Shown here in pieces: positions 44,838-52,685 of a DNA stretch of 64,000 nucleotides. Origin of the DNA: Caulobacter sp. SLTY (GTDB lineage: Bacteria > Pseudomonadota > Alphaproteobacteria > Caulobacterales > Caulobacteraceae); assembly GCF_009905535.1 (NCBI RefSeq), contig NZ_JAAALA010000006.1:1-64000 (forward strand). The letters are read 5' to 3'. The translations under genes and the position numbers were made by a program. The number at the start of each line of letters is the position of its first letter. Position 1 is the stretch's first letter. The notes beneath the pieces are model-generated. The model saw only the letters and a program-made list of their open reading frames with translations, ran no database searches and was not told the origin of the DNA.

Positions 44838-45829
44838 TTCTGCTGCGGCGTCTCGGACTTGGCAGGGGGTTGGGCGACCGGCGCGGTCGGCAGCGGGGCC
44901 GAGCCGGGCGCGGGCGGCGGCGCGGCCTTGGGGGGCGGGGCGTTGGCCGGCTCGCTGGGCGCGCCCGGCAGCTTCTGGCCCTTCGGCAAGAGGGTCTCGA
45001 CCTTGGCCCCGCCACGCAGCTTTTCCAGCAGGTCACGGACTTGGCCGTAGGTCAGGAAGCGGACGATCTGCGGCCGCGCCGCCTCCAGGGTGATCGGCTC
45101 TTCGGGCCGCTTCTCATCGACCCGCACGATGGCCCAGCCGCCCTCGACCGCGAACGGCCCGACCAGCTGGCCCGGCTGGGCGGTCTTCAGCGCCGCCTGA
45201 TACGGCGGGCTCATCATGTCCAGGGTGAAGTACCCTCCCATGTCTCCGCCGCTGAACCGGGTGGCGGAGTCGGTCGAGCGCTCCATGGCCATGGCGTCGA
45301 AGCTGGCGCCGGCGGCCAGCAGCTTCTTGATGTCCTCGGCGGCGGCCGGCGTGGCCACCACGATCTGGCGGGCCTTGTACTCCTCCGACTGGGCCGAAAG
45401 CTTCTGCTGCTCGCGATAGAGGGTCTGGATGTTCTCTTCGGTGACCGCCTTCTCGACCACGCTCTCCACCAGCATCGCGCCGAGGATCCGCTTGCGGGCG
45501 GAGGCCAGCCGGCGCTGAGCCAGCGGCCCCTTGTCGAGACCGAGCCGGACCGCCTCGGCGGCCAGCAGTTCCTGGTCGACCACCTGGTCGAGCACCTGGC
45601 GAAACAGGTCGGACTGGATGTCCAGTGGCTCGCCCTCGCCAATCTGGCCCTGGGCGACGGCTTCGCGCTTGACGTCGGAGGCCCAGATCGGCTCGCCATC
45701 CACCCGCGCCACGACGACGTCGCCGGTCTCGGGCGGCTTTTCGTTGATCGGCTTGTCGCCGCAGGCGGCGAGGCTGAGCGCCATAACAACGGCGGTCAGG
45801 GCGAACATCAGGCCGGATCGTCTGATCAT
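44834..45829 (-). CDS. Parvulin-type peptidyl-prolyl isomerase lipoprotein (PpiC/SurA-like)
   Basis: A 331-residue lipoprotein: the signal peptide ends in a lipobox LSLAAC (Cys23), so it is attached to a membrane facing the periplasm. An N-terminal helical chaperone region is followed by a parvulin domain (about residues 150-245: ARQIVVATPAAAEDIKKLLA, GGDMGGYFT, WAIVRVDEKRPEEP). The C-terminal 60 residues are Pro/Ala-rich. The probable role is folding of envelope proteins. Start at ATG 45829 has GGAG 5 bases before it; it overlaps argJ by 4 bases. Confidence 0.9.
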   Translation of the reverse strand: MIRRSGLMFALTAVVMALSLAACGDKPINEKPPETGDVVVARVDGEPIWASDVKREAVAQGQIGEGEPLDIQSDLFRQVLDQVVDQELLAAEAVRLGLDKGPLAQRRLASARKRILGAMLVESVVEKAVTEENIQTLYREQQKLSAQSEEYKARQIVVATPAAAEDIKKLLAAGASFDAMAMERSTDSATRFSGGDMGGYFTLDMMSPPYQAALKTAQPGQLVGPFAVEGGWAIVRVDEKRPEEPITLEAARPQIVRFLTYGQVRDLLEKLRGGAKVETLLPKGQKLPGAPSEPANAPPPKAAPPPAPGSAPLPTAPVAQPPAKSETPQQK

Positions 45830-46007
45830 GGGCGCTCCACGGATCGTCACCGGACCCGCTTACGGCCTTTCGGCGGCGAAGGAAACGGCGCGCCCGCCCC
45901 CAGCCGGACGAAACGGCGCATTCGCGGCGGTGGTCCTCAATCTGATCTTTACCGCGTCGTGGGAGAAGACCGGTCGTCAACCTGTCCAGCCGTGAGTCCG
46001 TCTGCCC

Positions 46008-46802
46008 GTGTTCAATGTCGACCCGAAGATCGTGCAGCGTATGACCCCGCATCTGCAGCGGGTGCTGATCGTCGACTCACAGGCGGCGTCTGTGAAGCTG
46101 TTGCAGGAGTTGTTGCGCAGCATCGTCCTGTGCCAGGTCTGGGCCGCACCCAGCGACGCCAAGGCGATTCAGGCCGCCCGCGCCTTCGATCCCCAGATCA
46201 TCTTTGTCGAGCACGCCGGCCCGGAGCTGGATGGCGCCCGCCTGGCCCGCGCCCTGCGCCGAAGCGAGCTGCCCTGCCGCAAGGCTCCGATCATCATGGT
46301 CACCGCCGAGGCCACGGCCCAGGCGATCCTGGGCGCGCGCGACGCCGGCATTCATGAATTCCTGCGCAAGCCCTACACCATCAAGGACCTGATGCGGCGG
46401 CTGGAGGCCGTGGCGCTGAAGCCCCGCGACTGGGTCGAGGCGGTGCATTACGTCGGCCCCGACCGGCGGCGGTTCAACAGCGGCGAATACGTCGGCCCGC
46501 GCAAACGCCGATCCGACGCCCGCAAGACCCCCGACCAGGCCCGTATCGTTCAGGCCCTGAAGATCGTCCGCTCGGCCCTGGAAGCGGTGGAAAGCGACTG
46601 GCCCCAGGCCCGCCGCGCCCTGCTGACCCAGGCGGTGGACCTGCAGAAGGCGGCCGTGGCGGTCGGCGACATGAAGCTGATGGACGCCGCCGCGAGACTG
46701 AACCGCGCGGTCGGCGATACGCTGGATCGCGCCAGGCTGGAGCCGGCGGTGAAGGCAGTGATGGCCTTCCTGCCGAAGGAAGACACCGCGCAGGCGGCCT
46801 AG
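46008..46802 (+). CDS. Receiver-domain protein with Glu in place of the phosphoacceptor Asp
   Basis: A 264-residue protein starting at GTG 46008. Residues 16-135 form a CheY-like receiver: RVLIVDSQ (Asp23), IIFVEHAGPELDG with Glu68 where the phospho-Asp should be, IMVTAE (Thr99) and FLRKP (Lys121). The 130-residue C-terminal part is helical with the repeated VGPDRRR/VGPRKRR segment and no DNA-binding motif recognised. Glu68 may mimic the phosphorylated state, making output constitutive or dependent on protein partners. Standalone between PPIase and rpoH. Confidence 0.88.
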   Translation: MFNVDPKIVQRMTPHLQRVLIVDSQAASVKLLQELLRSIVLCQVWAAPSDAKAIQAARAFDPQIIFVEHAGPELDGARLARALRRSELPCRKAPIIMVTAEATAQAILGARDAGIHEFLRKPYTIKDLMRRLEAVALKPRDWVEAVHYVGPDRRRFNSGEYVGPRKRRSDARKTPDQARIVQALKIVRSALEAVESDWPQARRALLTQAVDLQKAAVAVGDMKLMDAAARLNRAVGDTLDRARLEPAVKAVMAFLPKEDTAQAA

Positions 46803-46836
46803 CCTCTTCCTGGAGGCAATTTGCCATAAAAATCCC

Positions 46837-46970
46837 CGTCATCCCGGAAGGCCGCGAAGCGGACTATCCGGGCCCAGGGGGTGCGTGATCTCGCTATCGA
46901 ACGCAGCTTTGCGGACTGTGCGCGTCAACCCTGGATCACGGATAAGCGCTGCGCGCCTTCCCGGATGACG
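46837..46970. repeat. Dispersed palindromic repeat, family A copy 2
   Basis: A second copy of the element at 25781-25917: bounded by CGTCATCCCGG and CCGGATGACG, with CCCAGGGGGTGC and TGATCTCGCT inside. It is about 134 bases, lies between two convergent genes, and matches copy 1 by eye over most of its length. Confidence 0.75.
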
Positions 46971-47004
46971 GGGTTGGTCTGATCGTCTCGCCTAGGGACG
47001 GCGC

Positions 47005-47892
47005 CTATGCGTCGACCAGATTGCGGTCACGGGCCGCGGCCTGCATGGCCTTCTGCAGCTTCTCGAACGCCCGCACTTCGATCTGGCGAACACGCTCGCG
47101 GCTGACGCCGTATTGGGCGGCGAGTTCTTCCAGGGTGGTCGGATCGTCCTTCAGGCGGCGCTCGGTCATGATGTGACGCTCGCGGTCCGACAGCTCGGCC
47201 ATCGCCTCCTGCAGCAGGCCCATGCGCAGCGACTTTTCCTCGCTGTCGGCCAGTTCGGTTTCCTGGGACACCTGGGTGTCGTCGGCCAGCCAGTCCTGCC
47301 ATTCTGCGTCGCCATCGACCCGCATGGGGGCGTTCAGCGAGGCGTCCGGACCCGACAGGCGCCGGTTCATCGACACCACCTCCGACTCCTGCACGCCCAG
47401 CTTGGTGGCGATGCTGGTCACGTGCTCGGGCAGCAGGTCGCCATCCTCGAACGCGCTGATCTGGCTCTTGGCCTTGCGCAGGTTGAAGAACAGCTTCTTC
47501 TGCGCCGCGGTGGTGCCCATCTTCACGAGCGACCAGCTGCGCAGGATGTATTCCTGGATCGAGGCGCGGATCCACCACATGGCGTAGGTGGCCAGGCGGA
47601 AGCCCTTGTCCGGCTCGAACTTCTTGACCGCCTGCATCAGGCCGACGTTGCCCTCGGAGATCACTTCCCCGATCGGCAGGCCGTAGCCGCGGTAGCCCAT
47701 GGCGATCTTGGCGACGAGGCGCAGGTGGCTGGTCACCATCCGGTGGGCCGCCTCCGGGTCCTGGTGTTCCTTCCAGCGCTTGGCCAGCATGAACTCTTCG
47801 TCCCGCGCCAGCATCGGGAACTTGCGGATTTCGCTGAGATAGCGGGACAGGCCGCCATCGGGCGACATGACCGAGAGTGATGCGGTAGCCAT
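47005..47892 (-). CDS. rpoH: RNA polymerase sigma-32 factor (heat-shock)
   Basis: A 295-residue sigma factor starting MATASLSVMSPDGGLSRYLS. Region 2 has GEVISEGNVGLMQAVKKFEP and RLATYAMWWIRASIQEYILR; the RpoH box QKKLFFNLRK near residue 132 distinguishes it from sigma-70; region 4 has a C-terminal helix-turn-helix (LEELAAQYGVSRERVRQIEV). It directs heat-shock genes. A sigma-32-like promoter lies upstream, suggesting autoregulation as known in Caulobacter. Confidence 0.96.
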   Translation of the reverse strand: MATASLSVMSPDGGLSRYLSEIRKFPMLARDEEFMLAKRWKEHQDPEAAHRMVTSHLRLVAKIAMGYRGYGLPIGEVISEGNVGLMQAVKKFEPDKGFRLATYAMWWIRASIQEYILRSWSLVKMGTTAAQKKLFFNLRKAKSQISAFEDGDLLPEHVTSIATKLGVQESEVVSMNRRLSGPDASLNAPMRVDGDAEWQDWLADDTQVSQETELADSEEKSLRMGLLQEAMAELSDRERHIMTERRLKDDPTTLEELAAQYGVSRERVRQIEVRAFEKLQKAMQAAARDRNLVDA

Positions 47893-47976
47893 TGTTCTTT
47901 TCTTTCCCCTATCGGCAGGCGCCTTTGGGTCCACCCAAGATCGGCATGGACCACCCCGCCCCCGTTCCAATGGTTC

Positions 47977-48006
47977 ACATAGGAACCCGTTGCGACCTTT
48001 CAAAGG
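47977..48006 (-). promoter_or_regulatory. Sigma-32-like promoter of rpoH
   Basis: On the minus strand CTTTGAAAGG (48006-47997) is followed by CCTATGT (47983-47977). The pair resembles the alphaproteobacterial heat-shock consensus (CTTG or CTTGAA with CYTATNT) except for one extra T in the -35. About 85 bases separate it from the rpoH start. Confidence 0.45.
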
Positions 48007-48081
48007 CCATGACGCGTTTGTAATCCTGAGCGCGGGAGTCAGGTATCGAAAAGGCCTGGGTGGGTTGTCAGAAAAGATGGA

Positions 48082-48243
48082 GGGGACTGGTTCGACGCGA
48101 AGCGGCGTACCTGTCCCCGGTCAGCACGGATTGTCGGGACCGCGGGATCCAACCGACCGGATCCCAATGCCTGGAGCGCGCCTGAAGGTTGCCGCCGGCG
48201 CTGACCGGGGACAGGTAGCCCGCTGCCGCGGGCAACCAGCCCC
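48082..48243. repeat. Long inverted-repeat element C
   Basis: The inner 17 bases of the arms are perfect inverse copies (48109-48125 with 48200-48216, ACCTGTCCCCGGTCAGC), and the outer arms (GGGGACTGGTT and AACCAGCCCC) match imperfectly. The whole spans about 160 bases, with an inner centre containing GGATCC. No transposase is present. It could also terminate rluD transcription. Confidence 0.7.
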
Positions 48244-49227
48244 CTAGAGTTCGCCAAGCCCCGCCTCCAACGCCGCCATGTCCGCCGGCAGGGGGGTCTC
48301 GAAGCGCAGCCTCTCGCCCGTCACCGGATGGACGAAGCCCAGCACGGCCGCATGCAGCGCCTGCCGCGCCAGCCCCGCCGCCTCGATCACCTCCCGCACC
48401 GCCATCGCCGGGGCGCTGGAGCCATAGACGGGGTCGCCCAGGCAGGGGCTGCCCTTGCTGGCCAGGTGGACGCGGATCTGGTGAGTGCGGCCGGTCTCCA
48501 GCACGCAGCGCACCCGCGCCGCCAGCGGCTTGGCCCCGCCGAACGTCTGCTCCACCGCATAGTGGGTGATCGCCTCGCGGCCGCCGGACTTCAGCACGGC
48601 CATCTTCTTGCGGTCGTTCGCGCTACGGCCGATCTGGGTCTGGATCGTGCCGTTCGCAGGGCTCGGCGCCCCCCGGGTGAAGGCGATGTAGGCCCGGTCG
48701 ATGTCGTGGGTGGCGAACAGGGCCGACAGGCCGGCGTGGGCGGCGTCGGTCTTGGCCGCAACCATCACCCCGCTGGTGTCCTTGTCCAGCCGGTGGACGA
48801 TCCCCGGCCGCGCCACACCGCCGATCCCCGACAGGCTATCGCCGCAATGATGCAGCAGGGCGTTGACCAGAGTGGCGCCGGGGGTGCCGGGCCCCGGATG
48901 GGCGGCCATGCCGGCCGGTTTGTCGACCACGATCAGGTGGGCGTCCTCGAACAGCACCGTCAGCGGAATGGCTTCAGGTTGCGGATCGGCCGCCACCGGC
49001 GGCGGGATCAACAGCTGATAGAGGCCGGCCGCCGCCTTGGCCGAGGCGTCGGTCAGCACCCGCCCCTCGCGGCTGACCAGCCCGGCCGCCATCAGCGCCT
49101 GGACCCGGCCCCGCGACAGCTCCGGCGCCAGGTCGGCCAGCACCTTGTCCAGCCGCCCGCCGGCCTGCGTCACCTCGACAGTGCGCACGCCCAGGTCTTC
49201 CGCCAGCGGATCGTCATCCTCGGTCAT
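48244..49227 (-). CDS. rluD: RluA-family 23S rRNA pseudouridine synthase (RluD-like)
   Basis: A 327-residue enzyme: an N-terminal S4 RNA-binding domain (residues 16-75, including LDKVLADLAPELSRGRVQAL) and the catalytic HRLDKDTSG motif near residue 145, whose Asp forms the covalent intermediate. It probably makes pseudouridines in 23S rRNA helix 69 like RluD; specificity within the RluA family is not certain. Upstream, the spacer to the TonB receptor carries no other gene. Confidence 0.9.
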   Translation of the reverse strand: MTEDDDPLAEDLGVRTVEVTQAGGRLDKVLADLAPELSRGRVQALMAAGLVSREGRVLTDASAKAAAGLYQLLIPPPVAADPQPEAIPLTVLFEDAHLIVVDKPAGMAAHPGPGTPGATLVNALLHHCGDSLSGIGGVARPGIVHRLDKDTSGVMVAAKTDAAHAGLSALFATHDIDRAYIAFTRGAPSPANGTIQTQIGRSANDRKKMAVLKSGGREAITHYAVEQTFGGAKPLAARVRCVLETGRTHQIRVHLASKGSPCLGDPVYGSSAPAMAVREVIEAAGLARQALHAAVLGFVHPVTGERLRFETPLPADMAALEAGLGEL

Positions 49228-49333
49228 CGCCGAGGGCTAGCGCATCAGGGCCGCGCTGCGCCAGCGCCGCGATCGAGCCAGGCGCGTCCGATGGCCCGCA
49301 ACCCCTTTTATTTCCCCGAATTCGCGATTTCGT

Positions 49334-49348
49334 CGTGACAGCGTCACG
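49334..49348 (+). promoter_or_regulatory. Inverted repeat upstream of the TonB receptor gene
   Basis: CGTGAC-AGC-GTCACG, a perfect 6-base-pair palindrome with a 3-base spacer, lies about 52 bases before the start at 49400. Its position fits an operator. The regulator is unknown. Confidence 0.35.
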
Positions 49349-49399
49349 CGACGATCCTACCCAGACTGATCACTGTTCAGGTTCGAGGGGATACGAACT

Positions 49400-52087
49400 A
49401 TGACGCCGTCATACCGCCGCCTGCTGCTCGCCGCAGCGGGTCTTTCCGCCATGATCTGCGCGACGACCGTCCAGGCGCAGGAGGCCCCGGCCACGGACGT
49501 GGTCGAAGAGGTCATTGTCACAGCCCAGAAGCGCGAACAGGCTGCGGTCGATGTGCCGATGTCGCTGACCGCCTACAGCGGCGATCGGCTGGAATCGCTG
49601 GGGGTCGAGGATTTCAACGACCTGTCGCTGTTCACCCCGGGCCTGGAGGTCCAGGACCAGTCGCCCAACAACCCGGGCTTCGTGGTGCGCGGCATCACCT
49701 CGGACGACACCAGCAGCTTCGCCGAAGCCCGCGTCTCGGTGTTCCAGGATGGGGTTTCCATTTCGAAGGCGCAGGGCAGCTATGTCGAGCTGTTCGATCT
49801 GGAGCGGGTGGAAGTCGCTAAGGGACCCCAATCCACCCTCTACGGCCGCGGCGCCCTGATCGGGGCGATCAACGTCATCCAGGCCAAGGCCAATCCCGCC
49901 GGCTTCGACGCCGCGCTGAAGGTCACCGGCGGCGATTTTGGGCTCATGCAGCTCGACGGCATGATCAACCAGTCCTTCGGCGAGGTCTTCGCCATCCGCC
50001 TGTCCGGCCGTTGGCGCGAGCGGGACGGCTATGTCGACAACCTGCTGGGCGGCGAGGATTTCCAGTCGGTGAACAGCGCCGCCTGGCGCTTAGGGATGGC
50101 CTATGAGCCCAACGACGCCTTCCGCGCCGACCTGCTGGTCAACTGGCAGGAGGACCGCGCGGCCGGCACCGCCTTCAAGTCGCTGCGCTACAACCAGACC
50201 GACCCGACCACGGGCGCCCTGCTGGACGGAACGGGCGTGCGCGACGGCGCCGCGCTGGCTGCCCCGGCCGGCTTCATTGGCGGCCCGCTGGGCGTCGACC
50301 GCACGGTGCAGGGCGCGACCGCCCTGGTCAGCTGGGACTTCTCCGAGAGCTTCACCTTCAACTCCATCACCGCCTACCGCGAGTTCGACAGCCAGGAGAG
50401 CTTCGACGCCGACGGCCTCTCCCTGCCGCTGCTGACCGGCCTGAACGACGCCCAGAACGAACAGTTCAGCCAGGAATTCCGCGTCAACTTCGACAACGGC
50501 GGCCGGTTCAAGGCCTTCGCCGGCCTCTCCTACTTCAAGGAGTCCAGCGACAACTTCATCCCGCTGCAGTTCGACGAGCGGGTTGGCATCGCCCTGCTGG
50601 CCGGTCAATTGAACGCCGGCGCCGCCGGCTCCGGCCTGCCCGCCGACACCCCGGCGCCGCTGGCCTTTTTCGGCAACACCGCCTTCACGGGGGCCCTTGT
50701 TCAGGGCGTGGTGGCCAGCGTCAGCGGCGGCAACACCCTGCTGTCCAACACCCAGGCCCAGGCGATCGCCACCAACCTGCGCTCGAACCACGTCGAGGCG
50801 GTCTCCACGACCAGCGACCTGGAGGCCTGGGACTTCTTCGTTGACGGCACCTTCGAGATCACCCCGAAGTTCGAGATCTCGGTCGGCCTGCGCTACACCA
50901 TGGACGACAAAGAGACCGGCTTCGGCTCGGCGACCATCGGCGGCCGCAGCGTGCTGGGGGGGACCATCGGCGCGGCCCAGCTGTCCGGTCAGGCCGGCCA
51001 ACTCTCCGCCCAGGCCACCCAGCTGACCACCCAGGGCAATGCCCTGATCGCCACCGGCGTGCCGGCCAACGTCACCCAGGGCAACGCCCTGCTGGCCCAG
51101 GCCGCCACCCTGAACGGCCAAGCGACCGCCCTGAACGGCCAGGCCAGCGCCATCTTCGGCGCCCTGGCCAGTCCCTTCGTCCAGGCCATCCCCGAAAGCC
51201 TGTTGCCCAACTTCGGCCTGACCTTCCAGCCGACCCCGAACAACGGCGACCTCTACAAGGTCAGCCACGAGGACAAGAGCTTCACCTGGCGCCTGGTCGG
51301 GCGCTACGCGGTCAGTGACGACATCAACCTCTATGCCTCCTACGCCCGGGGCCGCCTGCCGGAAGTCCTGGCGGTCGGCGCCCCCGGCACACCCGGTATG
51401 CCCCCCCGTTTCGACGCCCTGGCCGCCGAGACGGTTGACAGCTACGAGGTCGGCGCCAAGGCGGCCCTTCTGGACGGCCGGCTGCGGCTCGACGGCGCGA
51501 TCTACTTCTACGACTACAAGAACTTCCAGACGGTCGAGCAGCAGGGCACGGTGTTCGTGATCACCAACGCCGGCGCCGCCGACGCGTACGGCTTCGAAGG
51601 CTCGCTGGACTGGCGGGTGGTTCCGGGCCTGAACCTACTGGCCACCTACGGCTACAGCCACGCCCGGTTCTCGGAAGGAGCCTATGAGGGCAACAGCTTC
51701 CGCCTGTCGCCCGACCATACTTTCTCGTTGGCCGCCAGCTGGAGCTTCGACGCCCTGGGCGGGACCTTCAACATCCGGCCCAGCTACACCTGGCAGTCGG
51801 AAGTCTTCTTCGAGGATGACAACGACCGCGCCGTCTTCCAGCAGCCGCCGGCCGCCTTCGTCGCCGACAATATCCAGGACGAGCGGCAGGACGCCTATGG
51901 CCTGGTCAACCTGCGAGCCAGCTACAAGCCGGACGGTACGAACGTCACCGTGGAAGTGTTCGCCACCAACCTGACCGACGAGGACTACATCATCGACGCC
52001 GGCAACACCGGCGACAGCCTCGGCCTGCCGACCTTCATCCCGGGCGCCCCCCGGATGGTCGGGGCGAGCCTGGGATGGAAGTTCTAG
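49400..52087 (+). CDS. TonB-dependent outer-membrane receptor
   Basis: An 895-residue receptor with signal peptide (residues 1-26), a TonB-box-like VVEEVIVTAQKR, a plug domain (about 40-150, with GFVVRGITSDD and STLYGRGALIGAINVIQAK) and a 22-strand barrel ending in an aromatic Phe (LGWKF). Two loops are unusually long; one (about 524-600) is a Gln/Ala-rich heptad-like stretch. The substrate is unknown (siderophore, carbohydrate or vitamin). It is in single-gene context, with an inverted repeat in its promoter region. Confidence 0.93.
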   Translation: MTPSYRRLLLAAAGLSAMICATTVQAQEAPATDVVEEVIVTAQKREQAAVDVPMSLTAYSGDRLESLGVEDFNDLSLFTPGLEVQDQSPNNPGFVVRGITSDDTSSFAEARVSVFQDGVSISKAQGSYVELFDLERVEVAKGPQSTLYGRGALIGAINVIQAKANPAGFDAALKVTGGDFGLMQLDGMINQSFGEVFAIRLSGRWRERDGYVDNLLGGEDFQSVNSAAWRLGMAYEPNDAFRADLLVNWQEDRAAGTAFKSLRYNQTDPTTGALLDGTGVRDGAALAAPAGFIGGPLGVDRTVQGATALVSWDFSESFTFNSITAYREFDSQESFDADGLSLPLLTGLNDAQNEQFSQEFRVNFDNGGRFKAFAGLSYFKESSDNFIPLQFDERVGIALLAGQLNAGAAGSGLPADTPAPLAFFGNTAFTGALVQGVVASVSGGNTLLSNTQAQAIATNLRSNHVEAVSTTSDLEAWDFFVDGTFEITPKFEISVGLRYTMDDKETGFGSATIGGRSVLGGTIGAAQLSGQAGQLSAQATQLTTQGNALIATGVPANVTQGNALLAQAATLNGQATALNGQASAIFGALASPFVQAIPESLLPNFGLTFQPTPNNGDLYKVSHEDKSFTWRLVGRYAVSDDINLYASYARGRLPEVLAVGAPGTPGMPPRFDALAAETVDSYEVGAKAALLDGRLRLDGAIYFYDYKNFQTVEQQGTVFVITNAGAADAYGFEGSLDWRVVPGLNLLATYGYSHARFSEGAYEGNSFRLSPDHTFSLAASWSFDALGGTFNIRPSYTWQSEVFFEDDNDRAVFQQPPAAFVADNIQDERQDAYGLVNLRASYKPDGTNVTVEVFATNLTDEDYIIDAGNTGDSLGLPTFIPGAPRMVGASLGWKF

Positions 52088-52098
52088 GACGCTGGACA

Positions 52099-52305
52099 AA
52101 ATCCTCCTCCGGGCTTTGCGCGGGGGAGGGGGACCGCGCGCGAATACGCGCGTGGTGGTGGGGGCAGCGCCGGCCCGTGGGGGTGGCCGCATTCTGGCGC
52201 GGCCGTTGACGCCGGCGTTCAGGATAAACCCTAGACGCCGGCGCTGCCCCCTCAGACCGGCGCGTATTCGCGCCGGCCAGCTCCCCCAGAGGGGGAGCGA
52301 CTGAC
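52099..52305. repeat. Long inverted-repeat element D
   Basis: Arms include perfect matches GCGCGAATACGCGC (52138-52151) with its inverse (52260-52273) and a 15-base block at 52160-52174 with its inverse at 52237-52251, plus GGGGGAG/CTCCCCC outer blocks. It fills nearly the whole space between the TonB receptor and the ferritin gene, which converge. Confidence 0.7.
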
Positions 52306-52310
52306 GTCGC

Positions 52311-52625
52311 TTACTTCCCCGTCGCCTCCTCTTCCCGGCCGGTGATCGAGCCCTCGGTGAACAGGTATTCCTTCAGCTGGTCGTCGAACTCCTTGTCGGC
52401 CCGGCGGATCCACTCCAGCGCCATGGCCGCGTGCTCGATCTCCTCATGGGCGTTGTGCAGCAGGATCTTGCGCAGCTCCTCATCGTCACAGTCATCCGCC
52501 CGCTGACGGTACCAGTCCACCGCCTCCAGCTCCTCGATCAGCGAGGAGATGGCGTAGTGCATATTGAGGGTATGGCTTTTCAGCTTCTCACGGGGGACGT
52601 GAAGACCTTCGCTGGACACTGTCAT
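52311..52625 (-). CDS. EncFtn-like ferritin-fold protein (encapsulated-ferritin family)
   Basis: A 104-residue two-helix ferritin-like protein strongly resembling encapsulin-associated ferritins: SSLIEELEAVDWYRQRADDC and HEEIEHAAMALEWIRRAD. The ferroxidase residues Glu32, Glu62 and His65 align at the same numbering as Rhodospirillum EncFtn, as I remember it, with Trp38, Tyr39 nearby. It lacks the C-terminal cargo peptide, ending SITGREEEATGK, and no encapsulin shell gene is in the window. It would be an iron-oxidising decamer in the cytosol. AAGGAG before ATG 52625. Divergent from phoD. Confidence 0.85.
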   Translation of the reverse strand: MTVSSEGLHVPREKLKSHTLNMHYAISSLIEELEAVDWYRQRADDCDDEELRKILLHNAHEEIEHAAMALEWIRRADKEFDDQLKEYLFTEGSITGREEEATGK

Positions 52626-52636
52626 CTCCTTGTTGC

Positions 52637-52650
52637 CTGATAGGTATCAG
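52637..52650. promoter_or_regulatory. Palindromic operator candidate between ferritin and phoD genes
   Basis: CTGATA-GG-TATCAG, a perfect 6-base-pair inverted repeat, is centred in the 60 bases between the two start codons. It shares the TGATA/TATCA half-sites with the candidate TetR operator at 23019. A common regulator of both genes, or of both sites, is a hypothesis. Confidence 0.4.
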
Positions 52651-52685
52651 ACAGCCGTAAGAGCGAAGGTCAAAGGGGGAGTTCC

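Larger units (their letters stand above)
47893..48243. other. rpoH promoter region with inverted-repeat element
   Basis: This 351-base spacer holds the rpoH promoter region (47893-48060), including a GGGGAAAG ribosome site and a sigma-32-like promoter, and the palindromic element C at 48082-48243, which ends exactly at the rluD stop. Confidence 0.6.
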
